Made by a program: the position numbers and the translations under genes | Assembly: GCA_050084515.1 (NCBI GenBank) | Contig: CM114272.1 | Coordinates: 2,604,001-2,668,000, forward strand | DNA from: Blasia pusilla | Lineage: Eukaryota; Marchantiophyta; Marchantiopsida; Blasiales | Length of the DNA: 64,000 nt | Direction of reading: 5' to 3' | Notes under the pieces: generated by a model | Told to the model about the DNA's origin: nothing | The model's database searches: none | The model's input: only the letters and a program-made list of their open reading frames with translations | Part shown: piece after piece, positions 38,701 through 48,999 of the stretch | Position numbering within the stretch: position 1 is the first letter of the stretch | Layout: each line of letters begins with the position of its first letter

Positions 38701-40284
38701 TGAAGCTAGGTTGAGGTACATCTCCATTACAATGTCTCCAATCCTTAAACACTTTTTGCGACATATGAGAATGAATCTCCCATCGTTTGTATGAGTTTTG
38801 GCTTTAAGAACTTGCACTGAAACACAACATCTTGAACCCCCTATGGTATGTCTCTTTTCTATCGCATTCCCTCTAAAGTACCTAGGGAGCGCCTGAAAAA
38901 AATGAATTGTCCTACAATGACTTGGAAATCAATAGAGGTAGAGAGATGAATGAGGTAAAAAACTTATTTCTCCCCCATATGTAGTGGAGAAATTGAGGGG
39001 TTTGGGGGGCATGGTTGTACAGAAAAACAGACATGTCAATTCATGGGACGAACATAGTTTATGGGACGGGTTTGTCCATGCGACGGATATGTTAGCATAG
39101 GGTCGGGCAGCTAGCCCTCTGCCGGCCAATGCGGGCTTCGGGGGTTAATGCGGGCTACTACAAAATGGGCAACCGATTCTTAGATTGGATGCAAGCTACA
39201 AAACAAACGACGGGTTCTTAGACTAGGAGCCTACGTGTATGTTGTGAGTGGGGTGGGCTTTAGTGCCGACTGTGGGTACCCGTGCCCGCACGGATATGTC
39301 TGTTAACTTTGTCCGTGTGAAACCTTGGGGCTAAAGTTTTGGGTGTTCTTACTTATGCAAGCTTCGATAACCAAATTTTGGGAATTGGCTGCAATACCTA
39401 TGATGTCAAAAAAATAAAAATTTCAGAAATTTGGGATGTGTTAACCCTTGAGTGCAATGTCAAACTTCAATTTTTTTCCTATAATTTGTAATTTTCCTTT
39501 TTCCATATACAGATTTGCTTCCATTTCTCGGATCCTTTCTTCTTGCTCTTAGATCTATCTCCTAGACAAGTTGATTTTTTAATTCTTTTGAGAATGTAGA
39601 GGACATTTACAAGATTGGAGTTCTTAAAGAGATTGATCCATTAAATTTAATTTAGTTTATTTATTTTTCACCTTTTCCAAACACCTTTATGATTTAAAAA
39701 TGTTCACAAAATCCTACCCCTACAACAAGTCGACTCCACGTGGAGAGCAAGCACTTTCTTGATGCCAATTTCGAACCATTAATTCTCTCATTAACAAAAT
39801 AGAATAGCCATATCCCTACTCCACTGTCTGTATTCCGTGTTATTCAATATAAAATTCAAAATCCTAAAAAATATGATTCCATTATAAAACTCAAAATCCT
39901 AAAAAACTCGCATATCACTAAGGGATGATATTAATTGTAGCAAAAATTTGTTTGTTTTATCAGGCCACTAATATTTCTTTTTTCACCTTAACGTGATGAT
40001 TTCTCTTGAATATAACCTATTTCTTTCTCGTCTTTACCTCTTTTCTAAGAATATCCCACGAACTGAACAAATATTCCAAGGATTATTCTTCGTTTTATTA
40101 ATAGCTTAATAGTGAACGTAGACATCATGGCCCAACAGGGACCGATATGATACGAGATGAGGTTGCTTGCACTTGACATGGGCATCAGTCGAACGCACGC
40201 CTGGGATCGATCAGTCATGATGAGGAAATAAGGTCGCGCCTGTAGCGCCGCGAAGCCCTACTTATCGATATATCCCTAGCGATG
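38701..40284. other. Intergenic, no gene recognised
   Basis: 39.0-39.3 kb shares words with an inverted tract at 26.3-26.56 kb. The base composition becomes GC-richer after about 40.1 kb, where the first ASR gene region begins. No coding frame is supported. Confidence 0.4.
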
Positions 40285-40560
40285 CGAGGATCGTTGAGTT
40301 TCGCTGCACTGGCGTGCGCAGCATGGATCCGACTTTCACAATAATTGAGCAGATCGGTCGAGAAACAAGGTAGCGCCGGGAGCTGGGAAGGTGGTACTCG
40401 ATTCAGATATGCGCACAGATATGCTAGAATCTTGAGTTTCTCCACTCTGGCGTGACTCGGATCGGTCTGAATTAAGCTATGGACCGACAGAGTGACAACG
40501 TTGCCGTCGATTGGCCTCAACTAAGTGCAGGCTCTTCTCGATCTACCAATGCCACGATCT
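40285..40560. repeat. Upstream module shared by ASR genes 1 and 2 (gene 1 copies)
   Basis: Two related modules lie about 0.6-0.9 kb upstream of ASR gene 1. They contain ATC(T)TTGAGTTTC(G/T)C and GAGAAACAAGGTAGCGCCGG followed by GGTACTCGAT. The same words in the same order occur two to three times upstream of ASR gene 2 (55460-55900). This suggests that both genes and their 5' regions descend from one duplication. Whether the modules act as enhancers is inference. Confidence 0.6.
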
Positions 40561-41073
40561 TACCATAGAGTATCCACAGCAGTTACTGCAAACAGTGACG
40601 CTAGTAGCGTCCACGTTTTTCAGCGACTGAAAGTGTGATTGAACTCGTCCAACCTCCGGCGGCACAAATGGTCCTGGCAGAAATTCAGATCTGGAAGATC
40701 ATATCCAGGACTGAAACAGGAGAGATTCATGGGTCGGTGAGACTTGGGATAATAGTGTGCGTCCGATCGTAAGCTGTAAGCAGGGAAGGATTGATAAATG
40801 AGGTGATTAACTCAGTCTGGATGCAGTGGCAGTTGAGCTCAGTTTACTTGAAATAAAGAGATTTGCCATAATCTGAAAATCGAGTTCCTGGCTATAATAC
40901 TGCTACTAGTAGTTGAAATGTGACTTACGTTCGTTGACGCGCGATTTCAGGGCAGTAAGGCGCACTTCAAATCAATGATCGGATCCATATAACTAGTGGG
41001 TTGAAATCATGGATCATGAGGTAGAGCCTGGGCAGTCTCGGAACGGGTCAAGGTCGTGGGTTCTATTTGAGCG

Positions 41074-41083
41074 TATATATAAG
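41074..41083 (+). promoter_or_regulatory. TATA box of ASR gene 1
   Basis: TATATATAAG followed by AGGGTT lies 115 bp before the ATG, which predicts a 5' leader of about 80-90 nt. The core TATAAGAGGGTT is also present in front of ASR gene 2. Confidence 0.7.
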
Positions 41084-41197
41084 AGGGTTCGATACTCAGT
41101 TATCTACACCATTCCATTCGTCTCGACAAGTGAATCTGATTACCTTCACAGTCGGAAGAGAAGTCCCCGAGCTCGAGGATTGTTTGTTTGATTGATC

Positions 41198-42558
41198 ATG
41201 GCTGACAACAGTTATGGAACGAGCTACCAGAGCGAAGAGGTAGTGACCAGCAGCGTGGAGGTCGACAGCACGGACGTTGACATGGAAAGACAGCGGAGAC
41301 GGGGAGCCAATGAGGACGGGTACAACAATGCCCAGGCCGAACGGAAGACCCACAAGAGGGAAGAGGAAGGTGCAGGCATAGGCGCACTTGCAGCTGGTGC
41401 CTTCGCCATGGTAATTTGGATCGATATCTACTTCATTCACCGCACTCCACATTGCCAATTCCACTGAATGGATTCTACTTGCGGGTCTCGGTCTCATTAA
41501 TGTCTTGTTTCTGGACCGATGTAGAACCCAACACTTGAAAACTATATAGATTGCTTCGAAGCTCAAGTCGGTCTGAATGAATTGGAAGCTTGTATTGATC
41601 GATCCTACTAGCCAGATCCGTTTTCCAGGTCTCGTGCAAAGATTTGATCCTCGCATGAATTCTTTTCTAGTATCCCAGGATCTAGCTAGAATCGAGCTTG
41701 AAAGCTGAATACTTTCCCAGCGAAGGCACTGTATCGACCCTGCTTCTCTGCATTGATAGTTTCCTCGATTCAATTTATCTCGTAGCTCTTGAGATTCCAA
41801 CAGTCTACCCAAAGTGTGGACAGTTGTAGTAGTGGTTTCAGTTTACAATTTCTTACGAAGATCTAGACCCACACTCGGCAAGCATAGAACGCTAGTGGAA
41901 AACTCTTCCAAGCTACAGGTCGATACCTTGAAAGACACCACTTTGTTCAATCGGATCTCTAAATCTAACCTCGAGATAGATCCAACAGAAGAAGCCCGTG
42001 CCTTCTAAGTGATCAATCTCACAGTGCCAGTGTAGACAAATCCTAGATCTCATCAGGTCGAACGTAGCTCAACTGAGTGCCGCCAACCAGCCAGCCAGTC
42101 AATCCCCACACAATCACTGGACGACCACTATGTCCTGTCGATAGTGTCGATCTAGCTGAGTAGCAGACTAAGTGATCCTGACCTCTTCCGATCGCTCCTA
42201 CACTTCCACTACTGTACTCCAGGTTTCCGGGTCATTAGGAGTCCCAAGATTCTGAGTTCCTGTGCAGAAGAAATGAATCCCTGTGCTCCATCTTTACTGA
42301 AACGCTTGCATGTGTGTATGGCCGCCGAATGTGATGCAGTACGAGAGTCACAGAGCCAAGACGGACCCCGAAAATGCCGGAAGACACAAACTGGAGGAGG
42401 AGATTGCGGCCACACTCGGTTTAGGAGCCGGAGGATTCGCTTTGCACGAGCGCCACGAGAAGAAGCAGTCGGATGAGCAAGTCGATGAGTGGGAGAAGAA
42501 GAGGAAGGAAGAACAATCCGAAGACGCCCCCCCCAAGCGCCACGGTTTCTTCGGATAG
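41198..42558 (+). CDS. ASR-like (ABA/WDS-domain) protein, gene 1
   Basis: ASR proteins are small, hydrophilic, desiccation- and ABA-responsive proteins that act as chaperone-like or DNA-binding factors in plant cytosol and nucleus. Exon 1 is 41198-41410 (71 codons) and ends ...GAFAM. Exon 2 is 42340-42558 (72 codons plus TAG) and begins YESHRAK. The 929-bp intron has a GTAATT donor and a TGCAG acceptor and is phase 0. The predicted protein has 143 residues. The ABA/WDS domain runs from about residue 51 (KTHKREEE) through [10 protein letters not shown] and [10 protein letters not shown] to [12 protein letters not shown] at about residue 110. The N-terminus lacks the His-rich zinc-binding stretch of seed-plant ASRs, and the C-terminus (KRHGFFG) keeps only a short remnant. 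The ATG after GATC at 41198 is the first in-frame ATG. Confidence 0.9.
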
Positions 42559-43504
42559 ATCTCCATTTCAGCGGGCTCCGTCTAAATGCTTCCCATGGAT
42601 CTTTCGTTGTATTTCTAGATTATATGCTTCTTTCAGATGTCATTAAATCTACTGCAGTAGCGTATACGCTACCGCTACGGAGTATTAAGGGCTCATCGAC
42701 ACACTTCGAGATTCTCTCCATAAGAGTGGCCTTTCGTATACTTTTAATAAATATATCTCACAGGTTATGGGATTTTCTTACAAGTCTTTGGAACATACAT
42801 TATTCCGGGCCAACACGCTCATTAATCACTCACTCAAGTAAATTCAAACGCACGCCAAGTTCACTCATGGTGGCATCTTCAATGAGATCAAACGTTGTTG
42901 GCCATTGTTCTAAAATCTAATCGGTGAAGGGAAAAGAAAGTTGAAAGGTATGGGTGGGAGCTGAGTAATTAAAGTAAGTGATGCATAAGTTTGATTTGTT
43001 TTCATTGTGGACATGGAATTCACTCACTCACGTCATATATTATAATATGGAGGAGACCTACTTGCATACACAGCTTTATGTGCTTTCTTAATACCATGAA
43101 AACATTTCTATGATGCCATATGTGGGAAAGCTGCAAATGCATCCCGTCTAAGTGTCCCACCATCCAAAAGTTAACATGTAGATAGGATAGAATAAGTGTG
43201 CAATCAGATTTATACTTTGAATCTTTGACTTACAAAAAATAAAAATAAAAAACAGTGAGACTAATGAATGAAAAATAGGATTTAAAAGAATTAGTGCACA
43301 AGAAAATGCACATCCAACCCCCAAAAGGGCATACGAGTTCTCTTAGCAATGTGTTTAACTCAAATTTCATTTCCAAACATTATGGCCCTTAGAAAATATG
43401 GACAAAGTAACCAAAGTAAAGGCTTGTTGTTATTGAGGGTTATATTGGGAAGCTTCTTATTGGCATTTTATTTGTATGTATCTCAAATATTTCTTTGAGT
43501 TATC
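42559..43504. other. Spacer between ASR gene 1 and the gypsy element
   Basis: AT-rich sequence with no recognisable frame beyond the 3' end of ASR gene 1. It probably includes that gene's 3' UTR and terminator, but no polyadenylation signal stands out. Confidence 0.4.
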
Positions 43505-43640
43505 TGTCGTGTATATACATATCGCTACACAACATACATTGCTGGTCATATCTACAGCACACAACACTGATCTTCCCCACACACGGATCGATCCACACAT
43601 GTACAAAAATCAACTCATACATATACATGGAAATCACACA
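43505..43640 (-). repeat. Element 3' terminal block B (LTR-like, 136 bp)
   Basis: In element orientation it starts TGTGTGATTT and ends TACACGACA, so it has TG...CA ends. A polypurine tract (AGGGGGGCGG) lies directly before it, exactly where a 3' LTR begins. It is about 85-90 percent identical by eye to 3254-3389 and the same length. No copy is visible at the element's 5' end. Confidence 0.75.
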
Positions 43641-43718
43641 ACCGCCCCCCTAGTTGGCAGTTGGATCCCCCCAACTCCAGATATAAAATATCACATCTTT
43701 CTGATATGACCTAGTACC

Positions 43719-44964
43719 CTATACACATCTCGGACACATCCATTGTCCCGTGGGAACCACATCAAGAGGGGGGGGTCAGACATGACATATGCCTCCCTCG
43801 AGAACAACCATCACATACCAACATGGTGGTTGCACCCCTCGCAGATCCGCACAATATACACCTCAAGCCTGCAGGTATCACTGCCAAGCTCAAATCCACC
43901 GTCCCATCTACATTCGGAAGATGACACGGCGCACAATTGCGCACATGATCCTTCCAAACCATACCATCCCGTCCCTCCAACATGAGCACTCCGGTCGGTA
44001 ATACCTCGCGCACACGTAGGATCGTGCGCCCTATAGTGACATCTAGCGTGGTGGGTGCCGCCTGCTGTAAATACACGTAATCTCCAAGATGAAACATCCT
44101 AATCCCTGGACCATAATCTCCTCCACGAATGGTCGCGTACCTTAATGTATCTCTATGCTGTGCAATAGCTAAGTTCTCAAAGGCCATAGGCATAACTCTA
44201 CGAAAAACCTCTGCCCTCTGAGAATATGCTTGTATCCACACATTTGGATCATGAAGATCTAACACCTCCGCCATGTTACGTCGAATCGCTGCAGGTGAAA
44301 ATGACGCCAAGGATACCTGCCGACTAAAGCGATAACCCATAGCCAACCATGGCAACTGTAGGTCCCACTCCCTCAACTGTCCCTGCTGCAAGCCATACTT
44401 GCGCAATCCTCTCTTCACCGTCTGTACCACTCTCTCCGCCAACCCATCTGCCTCAGGATGATCTCTGGACGTGGTGCGGTGATCTATCAGTGCCTGATCA
44501 CACAAGGCCTGAAACTCTCCCCTGAACTCGGTACCCTGGTCAATCAACACCTCCGCCGGTGCACTAAAGTGACTAAGCACACGATCTAGAAACGCATAAG
44601 CTATTCCCTCGCTCGCCTTGTCTGGTAGTGCCACCAACTCTATCCACTTGGAGAAATGCTCCACCATGACCAACACGTACCTATGATGACGCCCTGTCAA
44701 TGGCAAAGGTCCCGCAAAGTCTAAACTCCACCGATAACCTAAATCCATAATGGGCAAAGGATGTAACTGCGGAGTGGGAGCATTGAAGGATGCTCGCACT
44801 CTATCACATACCATACATCTAGCCACAAATTCTTGTACCCTAGTATGCATGCCACGCCACCAATACCGAACCTGGAGTAAGTTGTAAGTACGCTTTACTC
44901 CAAAATGTCCCAACTCCTTATGGGCATGTCGCACTCGTATCCTACCATCTCCCCATACCCGCAA
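43719..44964 (-). pseudogene. Integrase with C-terminal PHD finger
   Basis: An open frame of 400 codons (44964-43762) is the longest in the element. The N-terminal HHCC zinc-binding region includes HAHKELGHFG and CMVCDR. The catalytic core has D in SLDFAGP, D in LIDQGTEF and E in DGLAERVVQ. A C-terminal DNA-binding-like segment follows (HLGDYVYLQ...GRTILRVREV). Residues 369-395 start a PHD finger: CILC, then CDGC, then RHMSC. The frame breaks in a run of eight G (plus strand 43768-43775). With one base fewer, the remaining PHD ligands (WMCPRC) follow, and the natural stop is at 43719-43721. The full finger would fit C4HC3. PHD fingers read histone H3 tails, so a role in target-site choice is an inference. 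Confidence 0.88.
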
Positions 44965-44999
44965 AATGTGAGTTCCCTCCCACCTGGACCTCCTGGCTC

Positions 45000-45752
45000 T
45001 CTATAGGATCCGATCCCGCTCCCAAGCACTCAGTGTACTCGCTATGACGCCAGTGCGCAAGAACTCCACAACCTCCACGTCGTCATGGATATCACGACCA
45101 CCTATCGCCTCCTCACTAACCTTCGGATCGAAAGACTCATCCTCCAACCCCACCATTGGAGTCATCACCTATGGCTAACCTGCCATAGTCAACCAACAAA
45201 GATAGGCATATGCATGCCAAACGGGCACCATCTCCTCATCACTCTCTCCGTGCCATCGAGCTCATGTGTCGTCTCTCTGACTCGGACATGGGTTACGACT
45301 CAACCCATCCGCATCTTGGTTCAGCCGACCTAGCCTATGAACCACCTCAAACTCATACTCCTATAGTAATAGAGCCCACCTGGCAAACTTTCCCGTAAGC
45401 TTGTCGGACTCCATCAACCACCTCAACGGCTAATGATCAGTGATAAGTGTGAAAGGGTTGCCGAATAAATAGCACCTGAAATGTGCCACGGCCCACACTT
45501 CAGCCAAGCACTCTCCCTCATAGGAGCTGAACTTTGCCTCTGCAATGTTGTTTGATCGGCTTGCGTAAGCCACAATGAACTCCCTGCTCCTAGACCCAAC
45601 ATGCTCCAATCCTTATGTAACTGGAATGGGCGACCCCTAACCGGTCTCTGTAAAATGGGTGAGGACGTCAACTTGTCCTTGAGCTCCTGAAATGCTCGCT
45701 CCTGATCATCTCCCCACAACCAAACCTGATCAAGTCTCGTCAACAAGGTCAA
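45000..45752 (-). pseudogene. RNase H region of pol
   Basis: The frame after the nested LTR begins TRLDQVWLWGDDQERAF (RT-RNase H connection) and continues through LHKDWSMLGLGA. A frameshift near 45590 moves to the frame containing SYEGECLAEVWAV and TLITDH, followed by PLRWL and LTGKFARWAL, all typical of gypsy RNase H. A QDADGLSR motif, the classic end of the domain, is near 45310. Stops after TLITDH, after RWALLL and near 45265 are single C-to-T changes from Gln or Arg codons. The region between 45250 and 44965 links to the integrase. Confidence 0.8.
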
Positions 45753-46784
45753 TGTCGTGACGCTTACTCTCCTTGAACGTTAATCTTGTTTGTTGCGGAA
45801 GCGTGCGTTCAGTAGGTCACCCTCTCAACGCTGATCTGCATCCAAACACGCACTTTGGTTAGTCGGATCTTGGATCAATCAGCAGGGTTACTTTCCGAGT
45901 TCTTGTCTCGAACTCTCATCAAGCTCAACCTTCCTAGTTTTGCGGTTTCCAACAGGGGAAAATCTTGAAAGACTTGGGACAGACTTTCTGGTCTGTTCAG
46001 GAACCTGAAACGGCGTTTTGTGCCTAGCGGTTCCAACTATCCGATGGACATCCAATGAGTTCCTCACCAAGACTCGCACGAAGTGAATCTCGGGTTGGAA
46101 TCCAAGTGTGGCGTACATAGTCCACTCTCTTGGATCAGGTTTGGGTTTCGGGTTCCCGCGCCAAACTCCCGTTCCATCCCATGCCTCTGAAACGCCGTTT
46201 GGTGCCTAAAGTGGGGATTCATTTCCCAAGACATCTCGGAGAGGGTCCTCCCTTACTAGTACTTTTGGGGATCTCCGGGGTCCCCCTACATTTAGGGAAA
46301 GACACCCGGGCCTCTCCAATTGGCCCTCAACCCGATTGCTCTCTCAATCGTTTTCGGCCAATATCTCAGTCTGTACTTATGCGTTTGCTGAGATCTTTTG
46401 TGCGTTGGAAGCGTCTCAAGATCAACTTTCCAACGTGCCCTTATTTTTTCCGAACGCATATGGTAGCTCAACGTTATGGTCCTAAACACAGTCAGATTCT
46501 CCCAAACGCTAGTCGTGTTCCAAACTGGTTCTCACCTCTTTGGCAACCAACCTCCCAAGACTCAACTCATCTCAAGTCTTGGCTCGCGTTTGGTCTAGGT
46601 TTCCTGGTTGGGACCACTAACGCATGAAACGCACAACTCTGTTCCGCATTTTGTCTCTTAGACTTTTCCAAGAGACTCTTCCAAACGCCTCTCCAAAGCG
46701 CAAACCTCGCAGCGTGAGTTCCTTTGAGTTCTGATGTTTCGCTTGGCGCCTATTTGGTGTTGTTTGGTTATGAGGGTCATGACA
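45753..46784. mobile_element. Nested solo LTR, 1,032 bp, with 5-bp target duplication
   Basis: The insertion begins TGTCGTGACG and ends GGTCATGACA, so it has TG...CA ends with short inverted termini. The 5-mer GTCAA is present on both sides (45748-45752 and 46785-46789), an exact target duplication. Removing it joins the RT frame to the RNase H frame. It carries no coding sequence and no internal domain, so it is a solo LTR produced by LTR-LTR recombination. A degraded relative lies at 33234-33693. This insertion is younger than the gypsy element it interrupts. Confidence 0.92.
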
Positions 46785-46789
46785 GTCAA

Positions 46790-47736
46790 AGACTTTGCGA
46801 ACGCCCTAAACCCTTGACATACTGTCGATAGAAGTTCGCCAATCCAAGAATTGCTCGGACTCGACTCACATATGTAGGGCCTGGAATCTGCGCAATAGCC
46901 TCTACCTTTGTCTGCTGAATGCCTAACCCACTTGGGTATATGGTGTGTCCCAAGTACTCAATCTGCTCCTGAAAGAATCTTCACTTGCATGGATGTAACT
47001 TCAGTCCATGTAACTGCAATCGCCGAAACACCTCCTCCAAGTGTCGCTCATGCTCCTCAACCGTGGAACTGAAGATAAGAATATCATCTATGTAACATCA
47101 TACAAAATCCAAGCCAGTAGGAATCCTATCCATCACTCTCTGAAACTCAGTAGGCACGTTCTTCAACCCAAACGGTAAGAACCGCCACTAATATAAGCAA
47201 TCTCTCCCGAACCGATCTATCCCCCATAATGCTGTCTTCTCCCTGTCCTCCAACCTAATAGGAAGCTGATGATAGCCAACACGGAGATCTAAATTACTGA
47301 AGATCATTGCATGCTCTACCGCATCAAAGATCTCCTTAGGAGTAGGCATGGCCTACCGATCTAACCTCGTCTGTCGGTTGATAGGACGGTAATCTCCACA
47401 CATCCGCCTATCCGTCCAATTGCCATACATATCCTTTTTGGCCGGCATGATTGTGGAAGATGCATACTCTCCATGTGATAACTCCACAAGTCCTGCCTCC
47501 AACAAGTCATGACTCCTACTCTGAATCAAGGCTCGCTCCATATCAGAATACCTGTAGGGTCGACGAAAGATCGGCGTATCACTAGCCAACTCAATCCGTA
47601 TCCCGGGACCCTTCAACATACCCAAGTCTCTCATACTGAAGGCAAAACAACTAACATGCCCTCTCAGAAACCTATGAACTCGCCGTCGCTCTCCTCTTAT
47701 CAACTTGAGACCTATCACAGGCTCCCAAGTCTCCAT
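46790..47736 (-). pseudogene. Reverse transcriptase domain of pol
   Basis: Gypsy RT landmarks in order: PIFRRPYRYSDMER near 47580-47540, LLEAGLVELSHGEYAS near 47500-47450, MCGDYRPINRQT near 47390, SNLDLRVGYHQL near 47300, FLPFGLKNVPTEFQRVMD near 47180-47130, and the catalytic YIDD at 47094-47083. Then come LHPCK and YLGHTI, and the thumb ILGLANFYRQYVKG. In-frame stops are at 47353 (TAG), 47188 (TAG), 47098 (TGA, directly before CYIDD) and 46981 (TGA). No frameshift was seen until the nested LTR at 46784. The frame is continuous with the methyltransferase upstream. Confidence 0.93.
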
Positions 47737-48019
47737 GGAGACCTCACTCGGAGAGGACGCAACCTACGGCTTTGGTTGCTATGTAGCAACCCTAGCCACC
47801 TCCGCAACAACCACTCCACTTTGACCTCCTCCACCATGCTCCGCATCCAAAAAATGAACATGTGCTACTCTAGCCGCCTTCGCACTCTCTGCTCGAACAA
47901 CGTCCCAGGAAGTCCATGGGTGCCTATCTCTCCTCGTCTTGCCCCCAGCCAATGCTTGTACAGACCCTGTAGGCAATGGTCCAACTCGTGGACGTGACGG
48001 TATGGATGACACTTGCATC

Positions 48020-48981
48020 CGTCTCTGCTCAGCCATACCTAGGCTGACTATCCATGTGAGACAATTGAGGTCCATTGCGTGCCCCAATACCTATCTCCGG
48101 GATGCCTTAGTCATCCCTAGTACTGCCGTAGTACTGGTAGCAAACCTCATGGCGCGCTCACGCTCATCTACTGTAGGCTCCTCCAATGCTCCGGTCACCT
48201 CATCCCAAATCATGCCTCGCCCTCCCTGACAAAAGGCATGGGATGCTAGGAAGCTCACCAAAATAGGTAAGGCTGCCCTCAACTCCCCCACCCTACTTGC
48301 CATGGCCAACGGTGGTCTATCATCATGTGTCACCATATAAGATCCACATCCTGAACCCAAAACAACATCCACTGTGAGATGTGGTGCTCTCTAGACTCCA
48401 TCGTATGCTCGACTCAATACCTCTGATGGTATCTGGTTCGTCCACCACAGTCGTGGACGATGGGCACGTGATCCAACTCTCACCGCATCTAATAACACAA
48501 CAGGTCCCAACCAGGACCTCAACTGATATACACTCGTCATCACACGTGCATGAGTGTCTCCCAACAACGGCACGTTCTCCAAGATGTACGTTGGAGAACA
48601 TGTCTGACTCTCCTGCAAGTGTCGTACTACTCGTAGCATCTCCCAAAACATCCCTGACCTCGGATCCTGCAATCCAAATCCTCGGCTAACTAATGAATGG
48701 CCTTGACATGGTCATCCAGCAATCACCAAATGAATGGTGCCAACACTATCCAGATCCTGCGCCCCCACCAAAGAGATGTTGGCAGGTAGTCTATGCTGAT
48801 ATCCCCGTACTGCAGATACCGGCAACAACCCAGGATACCTGTGTACCAATCTTGCCACGTGACGTAATGATACTCGCCGCGCGGTCTCATCTCTCTCCAC
48901 ATAAAGGTACTAATGCACCCGTATGCCCGCTTGTAATACTGTAGCCAATCCGGTGCTAATCCCTCCGAAGAAATCTAACAC
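48020..48981 (-). pseudogene. C5 cytosine DNA methyltransferase domain (DNMT3-like) inside gypsy pol
   Basis: About 320 codons carry the C5-MTase motifs in order. Motif I is VLDFFGGISTG (48981-48949). Motif II is YVERD (48903-48889). Motif IV is AG-stop-PCQGHS with the catalytic Cys codon at 48708-48706. Motif VI is ENV (48579-48571). Motif VIII is AHRPRLWWTN (48465-48436). A target-recognition region follows, then motif IX-like DERERAMRF (about 48168-48142) and motif X-like RR-stop-VLGHAMDLNCLTW (about 48100-48050). GIxTG, FWEML, DAVRVGSRAHRPR and the short total length resemble DNMT3 more than DNMT1 or CMT. Stops at 48910, 48712, 48391 and 48091 break it; a frameshift lies just before motif I. 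It would methylate cytosine in DNA from S-adenosylmethionine. The tie to RT by one frame shows it belonged to Pol. Confidence 0.93.
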
Positions 48982-48999
48982 CCTCCTCTGGGCACTGCC

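Noticed and set aside
41814-42008. A 64-codon frame between the exons of ASR gene 1
   Set aside because: It lies inside the GT-AG intron that joins the two halves of the ABA/WDS domain and has no similarity of its own.
44964-44970. GTG/ATG-type start for a free-standing integrase gene
   Set aside because: The integrase is part of a Pol polyprotein; the open frame merely begins after a preceding stop, so this is not a real start.
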